NCBI GenBank assembly: GCA_902527075.1 | Contig: CABZNM010000001.1 | Coordinates: forward strand, 58,187 to 122,186 | From: an uncultured Pelagibacteraceae bacterium | Lineage (GTDB): Bacteria > Pseudomonadota > Alphaproteobacteria > Pelagibacterales > AG-422-B15 | DNA: 64,000 nt | Direction: 5' to 3' | In this document: piece after piece, positions 1 through 8,207 of the stretch | Layout of the letters: each line of letters opens with the position of its first letter | Numbering within the stretch: the stretch's first letter is position 1 | The notes under the pieces: model-generated | The model's database searches: none | Told to the model about the DNA's origin: nothing | What the model saw: the letters and a program-made list of their open reading frames with translations, nothing else | Made by a program: the position numbers and the translations under genes

Positions 1-492
1 TTGTTTGATCTTGCAGATAGTCCGCTCAAAATGAGTAAACTCAAAATAAACCAGATATATAAAATTGTAAGACCGTGTGGCCTTGCACCTCAAAAATCAA
101 AAGCAATATCTAAACTCTCAAAAATTCTAATCAAAAAATTTGATGGTGTGGTTCCTGAAAGTTTTGATGAGTTAGAAAATTTACCTGGAGTTGGTCACAA
201 AACAGCTAGTGTAGTTATGTCTCAAGGATTTGGTCATCCTGCATTTCCAGTAGATACTCACATCCATAGACTGGCTCAGAGATGGGGTTTGACCAATGGA
301 AAAAACGTTACTCAAACTGAAAAAGATTTAAAAAAATTATTTGATGAAAAAGATTGGAATAAGTTACACTTACAGATTATTTTTTATGGAAGAGAATTTT
401 GTGAAGCAAGAAAGTGTTATGGATTGGAATGTAAGATTTGTACTGCTTGTAATCCTAGCAGAAAAAGACCAATCAAAACAAAGAAGGCATGA
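1..492 (+). CDS. nth: Endonuclease III, 5'-truncated by window edge
   Basis: DNA glycosylase/AP lyase of base excision repair, acting on oxidised pyrimidines. The 163 visible residues hold the helix-hairpin-helix LPGVGHKTA (61-69) with catalytic Lys67, and catalytic Asp85 in VDTHIHR. These are 18 residues apart, as in E. coli Nth (K120/D138). By that alignment about 53 N-terminal residues lie outside the window, so the TTG at base 1 is probably not the start. The C-terminal Fe-S region is unusual: cysteines at 134, 139, 144, 147 and 150 instead of the E. coli C-x6-C-x2-C-x5-C. It follows a GREFC motif seen in a second Nth subfamily. Family assignment is firm; cluster ligation is uncertain. 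Confidence 0.93.
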   Translation: MFDLADSPLKMSKLKINQIYKIVRPCGLAPQKSKAISKLSKILIKKFDGVVPESFDELENLPGVGHKTASVVMSQGFGHPAFPVDTHIHRLAQRWGLTNGKNVTQTEKDLKKLFDEKDWNKLHLQIIFYGREFCEARKCYGLECKICTACNPSRKRPIKTKKA

Positions 493-549
493 TTTATCTT
501 AAAAAAAACTTCATAGATTAATTACTTACTGATAATGTTTTTTTAATTA

Positions 550-1278
550 ATGGAAAAAAAAGTTGCCCTTATCATTGGTGCTGGCGATAGCCTCGGTTCC
601 TCAGTTGCAAGAGTTTTTGCAAACGATGGATACAGTATTGTCGTCGCTAGACGAAATGGATCAGAATTAGATAAATTAAAGAAAGAAATTGAGACTAAAA
701 ACGGTGAGTGTCATTCTTACAGTTTAGATGCTAGAAAAGAAGAAGATGTTATAAAATTTGTCGAAAAAATAGAAGATGATATCGGTCCAATATCTGTAGC
801 GGTATATAATATTGGAGCAAATATAAGATACAACATACTAGAAACTACTTCTCGAAAATACTTTAAAGTCTGGGAGATGGCTGCTTTTGGAGCATTTCTT
901 ATGGGTAGAGAAGTTGCCAAGCACATGGTTCCAAGAAAAGAAGGTACTATAATTTTTACAGGTGCAACTGCAAGCATCAGAGGAAAAGAGGGATTTGCAG
1001 CATTTGCCGGAGCTAAGCATGCAAAACGTGCTTTGGCCCAAAGCATGGCAAGAGAACTTGGACCCAAAGGGATTCATGTCGCACATATCATTATTGATGG
1101 GGCTATTGATACTCCATGGGTAAACAAACTATTTCCGGATTATGTAAAACAAAAAAAGAAAATTGATGGGCTTATGAACCCTGACGATATTGCTCAGAAC
1201 TATTTGATGATACACAATCAGCCAAAAAATAGCTGGACATTTGAAATTGATTTGAGACCATGGGTAGAAACATGGTAG
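550..1278 (+). CDS. SDR family protein lacking the catalytic Tyr
   Basis: Rossmann-fold short-chain dehydrogenase/reductase of 242 residues. The N-terminal GAGDSLG (10-16) is a variant of the TGxxxGxG cofactor loop. At the YxxxK position the sequence is FAGAK, so the catalytic Tyr is Phe152 while Lys156 remains. The usual Ser position, 13 residues earlier, is also not Ser. The surrounding FTGATAS and ARELGPKG stretches resemble a recognised SDR subgroup that shares this substitution, so it is probably not a random mutation. The substrate is unknown, and the protein may be catalytically altered or act as a binding protein. Its stop overlaps the start of the adenosine kinase gene, which suggests translational coupling. 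Confidence 0.85.
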   Translation: MEKKVALIIGAGDSLGSSVARVFANDGYSIVVARRNGSELDKLKKEIETKNGECHSYSLDARKEEDVIKFVEKIEDDIGPISVAVYNIGANIRYNILETTSRKYFKVWEMAAFGAFLMGREVAKHMVPRKEGTIIFTGATASIRGKEGFAAFAGAKHAKRALAQSMARELGPKGIHVAHIIIDGAIDTPWVNKLFPDYVKQKKKIDGLMNPDDIAQNYLMIHNQPKNSWTFEIDLRPWVETW

Positions 1279-2222
1279 GAAAATTTGATATTACTGGTAT
1301 TGGAAATGCAATTGTAGACGTCATCGTCAATGTCGAAGACAAATATTTAGAAGATCAAGATATTCGAAAAGGTATGATGTCACTCGTTGATCTTAAAACT
1401 ATTGAAAATATTTCAGGTACGATTGAGATCAAAACTACTGTGTCTGGTGGATCTGTTGCAAATTCAATCGTTGCTCTTGCACAGAATAATGTGAACACTG
1501 CATTTATTGGAAAGGTAGGTAATGACGAAATAGGTTCTAAATTCATCGATGGCCTCAAAAGTGAAAATGTGACTTTCGCATGCAAAGCTCAAAGTGATGA
1601 CAGTAAATCAGGTAGATGCATCGTGATGGTTACGCCTGATGCACAAAGAACGATGAGTACATATTTAGGTATTTCTCAAAAGTTAAATTCAAGTGATATA
1701 AACCAAGATGTGATTAAAAATTCTTCCATCACTTATCTTGAAGGTTACTTATGGGATTTGGATGATGCTCAAGTAGCAATAAAACATGCAACCAACTACG
1801 CAAAGTCTAGCGGTAACTTAGTTGCATTTAGTGTATCTGATGTTTTTTGTATTGAAAGATTTAGAGATAGTTTTAGAAGCATGATAAACTCAAACGTTGA
1901 TATAGTTTTTGCAAACAAAGAGGAAATTAAATCTCTCTATGAAAATGATAGTATTGATGAGATTACAAAAATATTATCACAGCAAGATAGAATTTATGCA
2001 ATAACAATGGGAGAAGAAGGAGCTCTGATCATTAAGGCTAGCGAAACTTATAGAATTGAAGCTCAAAAGATCGAAAGTTTAATCGATACCACAGGAGCAG
2101 GAGATCTTTTTGCAGCAGGCTTTCTTGAGCATTTCATTAAAAATGAAAGTCTTGAGAGTTGCGGCTCTAGAGGTGTTGAAATGGCATCAAAAGTGATACA
2201 ACAGTATGGCGCGCGACTGTAG
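1272..2222 (+). CDS. Adenosine kinase, PfkB family
   Basis: PfkB/ribokinase-type sugar kinase; the N-terminal FDITGIGNAIVDV matches the alphaproteobacterial adenosine kinase group, which phosphorylates adenosine to AMP in purine salvage. PfkB signature 1 is the SGGSVAN stretch near residues 58-64. Signature 2 is DTTGAGD, with the catalytic Asp near residue 278. An in-frame ATG at 1260 would add four residues. The ATG at 1272 is preferred because it forms an ATGGTAG overlap with the upstream SDR stop and puts the family motif at the usual distance from the N-terminus. Neither start has a clear Shine-Dalgarno. Family assignment is strong; exact substrate follows from subgroup similarity. Confidence 0.88.
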   Translation: MVGKFDITGIGNAIVDVIVNVEDKYLEDQDIRKGMMSLVDLKTIENISGTIEIKTTVSGGSVANSIVALAQNNVNTAFIGKVGNDEIGSKFIDGLKSENVTFACKAQSDDSKSGRCIVMVTPDAQRTMSTYLGISQKLNSSDINQDVIKNSSITYLEGYLWDLDDAQVAIKHATNYAKSSGNLVAFSVSDVFCIERFRDSFRSMINSNVDIVFANKEEIKSLYENDSIDEITKILSQQDRIYAITMGEEGALIIKASETYRIEAQKIESLIDTTGAGDLFAAGFLEHFIKNESLESCGSRGVEMASKVIQQYGARL

Positions 2223-2281
2223 TTATAAGGACCTTTTAGTTTTATAATGACAGAACTCTATTTCTAGATATTAATACAATA

Positions 2282-3184
2282 ATGAAAAATATTCACATCG
2301 TTTCTGGTGGGGACACAAAATATTTTAATCTTTTGAAGGAATTATTAGAGTCGATATATAAGTTAAAAATTGATAAAAAAGCAAAAATCTCAATTCTAGA
2401 TGGTGGATTAAAAAAAAAAGAAATTGATTATTTTAGATCAAAAAAAATCAAAGTTATTGATCCTGGCTGGCCAAGTAAGCTTGCTAAATTAAGGGCGAGT
2501 AATAAAAATTATCTTAAAGTAGAATTAGCAAAAGTACACTTAGATAGAATATTTAGTGAAGCAGAATATATTATTTGGGTTGATGCGGATGCATGGTTTC
2601 AAACAACTGAAGCTCTTAATATTATTAAGTCTGTTCTTGAGAAAAAAAAGTTAGCAATAGTATCTCAAACCTCAAGGTTTATTGCAAATTATATGATAGT
2701 AAAAAAATTTCTTGGGTCACTTTTTTTTATAAAAAATTTACTTTATAAAAACGCCAAAAGAGCAAATTTATCAAAGGATCTAATAGAAGAAATGATTTCA
2801 AAACCTACTCTAAATGCTGGTATATTCGGTTTACCAAAAAGAGCACCCCATTGGAATAGACTAAGATTATGGCAGGACAAATTACTTAAGACAACTCGTG
2901 CTAGGGTTTTTACAATTACACAATTATCACTTGCAGTAATTAGCTATTATGAAAATTTACCTTACGAAGCTATACCAGAAAGGTGCAATTATATGGGGCC
3001 TTACAGATGGTCAAGGAAATTAAAAAAATTCGTAGAGTATTATGCACCGTATGAACCAATTAGCATAATTCATATGGTTGCTCGAGATGAAATGCGAACA
3101 AATAAGTTTTTTAAAACTCCTATGCTTGATGAAAATGATCACAAAATAAAAAAATCACTTCGTTATAATGCTCAGTATAAATAA
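2282..3184 (+). CDS. Putative glycosyltransferase with DxD motif
   Basis: Protein of 300 residues, very rich in Lys and Ile. The N-terminus alternates beta-strand and helix like a GT-A nucleotide-sugar-binding domain (IHIVSGGD at 4-11). It reaches an acidic WVDADAW with DAD at 101-103, the expected metal/sugar-nucleotide DxD of a GT8-like fold. No signal peptide or membrane segment is visible, so it is probably cytosolic or membrane-peripheral. It stands alone: the gene after it is convergent and 4 bases away, and no other polysaccharide genes are near. It could modify a surface glycan, but donor and acceptor cannot be read. The DxD and overall pattern are the only support. Confidence 0.55.
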   Translation: MKNIHIVSGGDTKYFNLLKELLESIYKLKIDKKAKISILDGGLKKKEIDYFRSKKIKVIDPGWPSKLAKLRASNKNYLKVELAKVHLDRIFSEAEYIIWVDADAWFQTTEALNIIKSVLEKKKLAIVSQTSRFIANYMIVKKFLGSLFFIKNLLYKNAKRANLSKDLIEEMISKPTLNAGIFGLPKRAPHWNRLRLWQDKLLKTTRARVFTITQLSLAVISYYENLPYEAIPERCNYMGPYRWSRKLKKFVEYYAPYEPISIIHMVARDEMRTNKFFKTPMLDENDHKIKKSLRYNAQYK

Positions 3185-3187
3185 TAT

Positions 3188-4189
3188 CTAAAAATCACTT
3201 ATTTGAATAATTAACTTTCCTTGGTTTTCACCATTAAATAACTTTTTGATAGCATCATTAGCATTTTCTAAACCAAAAACTATATCGTTTTTATATTTTA
3301 ACTTACCTTCTCTAACCCAATTACTTAAATCTTGGTATGCCTCTAAATATCTTTTTATATAATCAAAAACGATAAAGCCTTTCAAATTTATTCTTTTTAC
3401 AAGAAGATTACCCCACGCTGGACCTGGAGCAACAGACTCAGCGTTGTAAACTGAAATAAGTCCACATAAACTAATTCGAGATCCTATATTCATTCTTGAT
3501 AAAACAGCATCTGTGATTGGTCCACCAACATTTTCAAAATAGATATCAATTCCTTTCGGACATAATTCTTTTAGTTTATCCCTTAAATTATCAGTTTTAT
3601 AATTAATGGATCCATCAATACCAAGACCATTCACAAGCCAATCACATTTTTCTTGTGATCCTGCAATACCTATAACCCTACAACCTTTTATTTTACCGAT
3701 TTGACTAACAATTGAACCTACAGCTCCAGCTGCTGCTGAGACTACAAGAGTTTCACCTTCTTGAGGCTTAGTTATATCTAAAAGACCAAAATATGCTGTC
3801 ATTCCTGTCATTCCAAAAATGCTCATAAAGCTATCAAGTGGAAATCCTGTATCTAATGGAATTTTTCTTACACCTCTACCGTTACTAACACAGAATTGTT
3901 GCCAGCCTCCCATTGCATTAACTACATCTCCTTTTTGAAAATCATTATTGTTTGTCTCTTCAACAACCCCAATTGTACCACCTCGCATTATATCTCCAAT
4001 TTTCATTGCATCGACATAAGATTTTTGACCACTCATCCAACCGCGATTGGCAGGATCGAGTGAGAGATAAATATTTTTAATTAAAATTTCACCTTCATTC
4101 ATGGTTGGGATTTCTGACTCTTGATAAACCAAGTCACCTTCTTTAATTTCTCCAACCGGAAAATGACTTAATATCCATTGTTTATTCAC
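3188..4189 (-). CDS. NADP-dependent oxidoreductase, CurA/PTGR-like MDR
   Basis: Zinc-independent medium-chain dehydrogenase/reductase of 333 residues, close to family length. The N-terminal LSLDPANRGWMSG (about 42-54) is the family signature of leukotriene-B4 12-hydroxydehydrogenase/CurA-like enal reductases. GMTGMTAYFGL (126-136) and the dinucleotide loop AAAGAVGS (152-159) follow. Such enzymes reduce the C=C bond of alpha,beta-unsaturated aldehydes or ketones with NADPH; the physiological substrate is not readable. It is the last gene of the leftward his block, 2 bases after the thioesterase gene, so probably co-transcribed with it. Both may deal with acyl or aldehyde by-products (inference). 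Confidence 0.88.
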   Translation of the reverse strand: MNKQWILSHFPVGEIKEGDLVYQESEIPTMNEGEILIKNIYLSLDPANRGWMSGQKSYVDAMKIGDIMRGGTIGVVEETNNNDFQKGDVVNAMGGWQQFCVSNGRGVRKIPLDTGFPLDSFMSIFGMTGMTAYFGLLDITKPQEGETLVVSAAAGAVGSIVSQIGKIKGCRVIGIAGSQEKCDWLVNGLGIDGSINYKTDNLRDKLKELCPKGIDIYFENVGGPITDAVLSRMNIGSRISLCGLISVYNAESVAPGPAWGNLLVKRINLKGFIVFDYIKRYLEAYQDLSNWVREGKLKYKNDIVFGLENANDAIKKLFNGENQGKLIIQISDF

Positions 4190-4191
4190 GA

Positions 4192-4641
4192 TTAATCCCC
4201 ACTCAGTTTTTTTAAATTAATTTTTGGCATGTCTACAGATACACAAGTTGAAGTTGAAGTAACAACTGTTCTATCGTTTTGTTTTAATTTACTTTCTAAA
4301 AAGACAATATTTTTTCCAGATTTTATTACTTTACCGTACCCTATAACCTTACCAGGTTTTGTAGGGTACAAAAAATTGGTTTTGAGTTCTATAGTCGGTG
4401 GTCTCTTTTTAAAGTGATTTTGAAAGATGAATGCAAGAGCAGATGCGTCATCGGCCATGCCACTTACAATGCCCCCTTGAACATCTCCTGTGGGATTACA
4501 AAAGTTTTCTGTAATATTAAATTCCATCTTAATAGTACCTTTTTTTGTATCAACCTCTAAAACGGTCATATTAAATATGTCAAAAATTTTATTTTTGTTG
4601 TAAAGCTCAACTAATTCTTTGTCAGAAATATTTTCATACAT
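4192..4641 (-). CDS. PaaI-type hotdog thioesterase
   Basis: Hotdog-fold acyl-CoA thioesterase of 149 residues. The family signature is NPTGDVQGGIVSGMADDA (about 49-66), where the HGG-like glycine pair and the Asp at 64-65 form the active-site region on the central helix. In PaaI/YdiI relatives the aligned residues are Asn/His and Asp/Glu. The C-terminal half has the expected beta-strands (TKPGKVIGYGKVIKSGK). It hydrolyses an acyl-CoA of unknown chain. It lies 6 bases after hinT and 2 bases before the enal reductase gene, in the same leftward transcription unit. Confidence 0.85.
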   Translation of the reverse strand: MYENISDKELVELYNKNKIFDIFNMTVLEVDTKKGTIKMEFNITENFCNPTGDVQGGIVSGMADDASALAFIFQNHFKKRPPTIELKTNFLYPTKPGKVIGYGKVIKSGKNIVFLESKLKQNDRTVVTSTSTCVSVDMPKINLKKLSGD

Positions 4642-4647
4642 ATGTTA

Positions 4648-5034
4648 TCAGCTTTTTGATTTAGTGGGATATACCATTGGACCTAACGGCCTGCCAGCAA
4701 GTAAATGGAAGTGAAGATGAGGAACTTCTTGATGGGCATCATCACCAGCATTTGCAATCAATCTGTATCCATTTCCTCCAGAGTCTTCACTGATACCTAA
4801 TTTATCAGCAACCATTGATATTGCTCGATTAAATCCGACTACTTCCTTATCGGTCGCATTTTTACTGAAGTCATTAATGTCTACATACGCACCTTTTGGT
4901 ATTATCAATGCATGCGATGGCGCCTGCGGTCTTATATCTTTGAACGCCAAAACATATTCATCTTCGTATATTTTATCACTAGGAATCTCACCTCGTAAAA
5001 TTTTAGCAAAAATATTTTCATTATCGTAACTCAT
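4648..5034 (-). CDS. hinT: HIT family nucleotide hydrolase (HinT-like)
   Basis: Histidine triad protein of 128 residues. The triad His106-x-His108-x-His110 (HLHFHLL) carries the nucleophilic middle His that cleaves purine nucleoside phosphoramidates and adenylates. N-terminal FAKILRGEIPSDKIYED and the APSHALIIPK strand are typical of the HinT/PKCI branch. Its ATG shares one base with the hisE stop (TAATG), indicating coupled translation. HIT genes commonly follow hisE in alphaproteobacteria. Confidence 0.93.
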   Translation of the reverse strand: MSYDNENIFAKILRGEIPSDKIYEDEYVLAFKDIRPQAPSHALIIPKGAYVDINDFSKNATDKEVVGFNRAISMVADKLGISEDSGGNGYRLIANAGDDAHQEVPHLHFHLLAGRPLGPMVYPTKSKS

Positions 5035-5342
5035 TAATTTCTTAAACCTGTCTTTCCTTCTCTTCGTTTTAATTCTTCATACACTTGATCTGGATTAATA
5101 TCAAATTTCTTTAAAAGCACTAATAAGTGATATATTAAATCAGCAGATTCGTAAATTATTTGACTTACATCATCTTGTTTTGCTGCCTCAACTGTCTCGA
5201 GAGCTTCCTCCTTTAATTTACTGATACACTTTTCTTTTCCTTCTGATATTAAAGATGCAGTGTAAGATTTTGTAGGATCATCTTTAGATCTTGCCTCAAT
5301 AGTTTTAAAAAGTCTGGTTAGGACTGTTAATTTTTCACTCAT
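5034..5342 (-). CDS. hisE: Phosphoribosyl-ATP pyrophosphatase
   Basis: Second step of histidine biosynthesis: hydrolyses PR-ATP to PR-AMP and PPi. The MazG-like all-alpha fold is recognised by DDPTKSYTASL and the metal-binding KLKEEALETVEAAK helix, with a later ESADLIYHLLVLL helix. An upstream ATG at 5366 exists, but it lies deep inside the DUF1330 gene. The ATG at 5342 is preferred because it gives a 102-residue protein beginning MSEKL and a short ATGAGTGA overlap with the DUF1330 stop. HisI is not fused to it and is not in the window. Confidence 0.93.
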   Translation of the reverse strand: MSEKLTVLTRLFKTIEARSKDDPTKSYTASLISEGKEKCISKLKEEALETVEAAKQDDVSQIIYESADLIYHLLVLLKKFDINPDQVYEELKRREGKTGLRN

Positions 5343-5628
5343 CTTCGTAACCTTCAGCAATGGCAAAGAGTCTGTCTTTATTTTCCCCTAAAATTTTTTT
5401 TGCACTTTGATACTCATCACTTTCATAAGCTTTCTGAGCATCTTCGAATGATGGAAACTGAACTACTACATTCCTATCAAAATCCTTACCTTCTTTTGTA
5501 ATTGCTGCGCCACCTCTAACAAGAAACTGCCCATTGTACTTTTTCACAGCTGCAGATGCATAAGATTTGTATAGATTTTGCTTTTCAGGATCTAGCACAT
5601 TTACTTTTACGATCCAATATCCATTCAT
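5335..5628 (-). CDS. DUF1330 domain protein
   Basis: Small protein of 97 residues covering a complete DUF1330 (dimeric alpha/beta barrel-like) domain. It shows YWIVKVNVLDPEKQNLYKSY at the start, a central FLVRGG, and RNVVVQFPSFEDAQKAYES toward the end. The biochemical role of the family is not established. It is placed between hisF and hisE, 2 bases after hisF and overlapping hisE, so it is probably expressed with the histidine genes. No pathway step is known to require it. Confidence 0.88.
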   Translation of the reverse strand: MNGYWIVKVNVLDPEKQNLYKSYASAAVKKYNGQFLVRGGAAITKEGKDFDRNVVVQFPSFEDAQKAYESDEYQSAKKILGENKDRLFAIAEGYEDE

Positions 5629-5630
5629 GT

Positions 5631-6389
5631 TTAAATCCTAACGCTTATATTTTGTTCAGCAAGAAATCTTTTAACTTCCGATATACTAAAATCACCAAAA
5701 TGGAATATAGATGCTGCAAGTAAAGCACTTGCTCCTCCTTTAGTTATACCGTCATGTAAGTGTTGGAGTGTGCCAACGCCTCCTGAAGCTATCACTGGAA
5801 TATTTATTTTAGATGTTACTTTATTTAGTAATTCATTATCAAAGCCAGACTTTGTTCCATCTTTATCCATTGATGTTAGAAGTATTTCACCCGCACCTAA
5901 TTCAGCAGCTTCTAAACAAAATTCTATAGCATCAATATCAGTTTCATTTCGGCCACCATGAGTGAATACACTCCATTTTTCTTCTTTAACTTGTTTCGCA
6001 TCAACCGCTACTACGATTGTTGATGAACCATATTTGTTTGAAGCTTCAGAGATAAATGTTTTGTCCTTAACTGCAGCAGTATTAATTGAAACTTTATCAG
6101 CACCAGAATGTAACAGTTTAGATATATCTTCTATTGTTCTTACTCCTCCACCAACTGTTAGAGGAATAAAACAATTTTCAGCAGTTTTTTTTACAACGTC
6201 AAATAAATTATCCCTATTGTCACTTGATGCAGTTATGTCAAGAAAGCACAATTCATCTGCTCCTTCGTTATTATAAATTTTTGCTTGTTCAACCGGGTCA
6301 CCAGCATCAATAAGGTCTACAAAGTTTACACCTTTTACTACTCTTCCGTTATCAACATCTAAACAAGGTATAATTCTTTTTTTTAACAT
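5631..6389 (-). CDS. hisF: Imidazole glycerol phosphate synthase, cyclase subunit
   Basis: TIM-barrel subunit that combines PRFAR with HisH-derived ammonia to give imidazole glycerol phosphate and AICAR. Full length (252 residues). The catalytic pair Asp11 (PCLDVDNG) and Asp130 (VAVDAKQ) lie at the same numbers as in characterised HisF. Phosphate-binding GGGVRT (80-85) and the late ASGGVGT are present. It begins one base after the hisA stop. AICAR made here can feed PurH, encoded at 45685-47250. Confidence 0.97.
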   Translation of the reverse strand: MLKKRIIPCLDVDNGRVVKGVNFVDLIDAGDPVEQAKIYNNEGADELCFLDITASSDNRDNLFDVVKKTAENCFIPLTVGGGVRTIEDISKLLHSGADKVSINTAAVKDKTFISEASNKYGSSTIVVAVDAKQVKEEKWSVFTHGGRNETDIDAIEFCLEAAELGAGEILLTSMDKDGTKSGFDNELLNKVTSKINIPVIASGGVGTLQHLHDGITKGGASALLAASIFHFGDFSISEVKRFLAEQNISVRI

Positions 6390-7124
6390 TTATTTTGTTA
6401 CAGATAATGCATCGTTTAGCTTAATACTTTTATCGTATAATGCCTTACCAATAATCACACCGTAAATTTGATTATTATTTTTTGCTTTGAGTTTAATAAG
6501 GTCTTCTAAATTTGATACTCCTCCCGATACTACACACGGAATTGAAGTATTTTCTAAGAGGTTATTAATCATATCAAAATTTATACCTTTTTTCATACCG
6601 TCTCGCATGACATCTGTGCATATAACAGATGTGATATTGAATGAATTTATAGAAGATAAAAAATCATTTACATTTTGAGACATTACTTTTGTCCATCCTC
6701 TAACCGCAATTTCATTATTTTTAATATCAAGTGCGATTGATATTTGATTAGGAAAATAATTTGTTGCCTCCTCCAAAAACAATTTCTTTTCGTAGATAGC
6801 TGTACCAAGTACAACATTTTCAGCGCCAACATCAATAAGAGATCTTATCTTTTCAATATCCCTAACGCCCCCTCCGACTTGAACTTTAAGTTTGGTTTTA
6901 GATATAATGTCTTTAATACTTTTTATGTTTGTTGATCGCCCTGTTTTTGCTCCATCTAGATCAACACAATGTAGCCATTCCGCTCCTAAGTTCTCGAAAT
7001 ATTTAGCTTGGTCTAAAGGATTTTCATTATATGTCGTTGACTTATCGTAGTCACCTTGAATCAGTCTTACACACATTCCATCTTTTAAATCAATAGCAGG
7101 GTAAACAATCAAAATGGGCTCCAC
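6390..7124 (-). CDS. hisA: ProFAR isomerase (HisA)
   Basis: TIM-barrel Amadori isomerase converting ProFAR to PRFAR. The paired catalytic aspartates are Asp12 in YPAIDLKDG and Asp133 in ALDIKNN. Half-barrel phosphate loops VGGGVR (83-88) and VSGGVSN are visible. The 244-residue length is normal. The chosen ATG overlaps the end of hisH by 16 bases; no closer in-frame ATG precedes the first strand, so this start is required to keep ILIVYPAID. Confidence 0.96.
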   Translation of the reverse strand: MEPILIVYPAIDLKDGMCVRLIQGDYDKSTTYNENPLDQAKYFENLGAEWLHCVDLDGAKTGRSTNIKSIKDIISKTKLKVQVGGGVRDIEKIRSLIDVGAENVVLGTAIYEKKLFLEEATNYFPNQISIALDIKNNEIAVRGWTKVMSQNVNDFLSSINSFNITSVICTDVMRDGMKKGINFDMINNLLENTSIPCVVSGGVSNLEDLIKLKAKNNNQIYGVIIGKALYDKSIKLNDALSVTK

Positions 7125-7747
7125 TTTAGAAAATTTTCAATTAACTTTATTCCATTGCTGTGACTCTTCTCAGGATGGAATTGTGTGCCAAATATATTTT
7201 CTTTAATCACTGCTGCAGTTATATGTTCAGAATAATTTGTTGTAGCTAAAATATTTTTATCATCCAAAACTTTAAAATGAAAACTATGAACAAAATAAAA
7301 ATTAAGATTGTTTTGCAAATTTTGAAATAAAGGATGAGCATTGAATTTGACTTCATTCCAACCCATATGAGGTATCTTAAATTCTGGGTGCTGCTTAATT
7401 TTAATAACTTCACCAGATATCCAACCAAATCCATCATGCTCACCAAATTCATGAGCTTTATCAGCTAGTAGTTGCATTCCTACACATATGCCCATAAATG
7501 GTTTTTTTTTATTTATGATTTGTTCAACTAAAGACTCAAAAAGTTTGTCAATATTCATGATTGCTTGTTTACAATCACCAAAAGAACCTACTCCAGGTAA
7601 AACTATTTTATCGGCTTCTTTTAATTCAGAAGCATCAGATGAAATTACAATATCATTAGTATCTCCGAGATTATGGTTTGCACTCTCAAATGACTTTTTA
7701 ACAGAGTGTAGATTACCTGCTCCATAATTAATGATTACAATTTTCAT
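7109..7747 (-). CDS. hisH: Imidazole glycerol phosphate synthase, glutaminase subunit
   Basis: Class I glutamine amidotransferase partner of HisF, releasing ammonia from glutamine. The catalytic triad is visible: Cys88 in MGICVGMQ, His191 and Glu193 in GTQFHPEKS. Oxyanion-loop VLPGVGSFGD (49-58) is conserved. Length is 212 residues. Its start shares one base with the stop of the bcp gene upstream, and its end overlaps hisA. Confidence 0.97.
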   Translation of the reverse strand: MKIVIINYGAGNLHSVKKSFESANHNLGDTNDIVISSDASELKEADKIVLPGVGSFGDCKQAIMNIDKLFESLVEQIINKKKPFMGICVGMQLLADKAHEFGEHDGFGWISGEVIKIKQHPEFKIPHMGWNEVKFNAHPLFQNLQNNLNFYFVHSFHFKVLDDKNILATTNYSEHITAAVIKENIFGTQFHPEKSHSNGIKLIENFLKWSPF

Positions 7748-8205
7748 TAAGTTAAGGTTTTAATTGCATTAATAACATCTTCAACGTGACCATCCACTTT
7801 TACTTTCCTCCATATTTTGCAAACCTTGTTATTGCTATCAATTAGAAAAGTTGATCTTTCAATGCCATTATAAGTTCTGCCATACATACTTTTTTTAACC
7901 CATGTGCCAAATTTTTGGCATATTTTGTCATTTTCATCAGACAATAAGTTAAATTTTAAATTAAATTTTTTTGCAAAATTATTTTGTTTTTTAACAGCGT
8001 CTTTTGAAACTCCATAAACCTTAACTTTAAGTCTATTCAATTTGCTTAAGTTATCCTGGAAATCACACGACTCTTTAGTGCAGCCAGGCGTATCTGCTTT
8101 TGGATAAAAATATATTATTGTAATCTCATTATTAGGTAACTTTACCAGTTCGTTTTTTTGATTGAGCAACTGAAATTTGGGTAACTTATTGCCTTCTTTA
8201 ATCAT
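7747..8205 (-). CDS. bcp: Thiol peroxidase, Bcp/PrxQ type
   Basis: Atypical 2-Cys peroxiredoxin reducing H2O2 and organic hydroperoxides with thioredoxin. Peroxidatic Cys42 and resolving Cys47 lie in DTPGCTKESC, five residues apart as in the PrxQ branch. The downstream R-S-T-F-L-I strand supplies the conserved Arg. Length 152 residues. It is set between hisB (2 bases away) and hisH (one-base overlap). This is an odd place for an antioxidant gene and implies co-expression with histidine synthesis. Confidence 0.94.
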   Translation of the reverse strand: MIKEGNKLPKFQLLNQKNELVKLPNNEITIIYFYPKADTPGCTKESCDFQDNLSKLNRLKVKVYGVSKDAVKKQNNFAKKFNLKFNLLSDENDKICQKFGTWVKKSMYGRTYNGIERSTFLIDSNNKVCKIWRKVKVDGHVEDVINAIKTLT

Positions 8206-8207
8206 AA

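Noticed and set aside
5343..5366. Eight extra N-terminal residues for HisE
   Set aside because: This lies within the DUF1330 frame; the ATG at 5342 gives a family-length protein and a typical short overlap.
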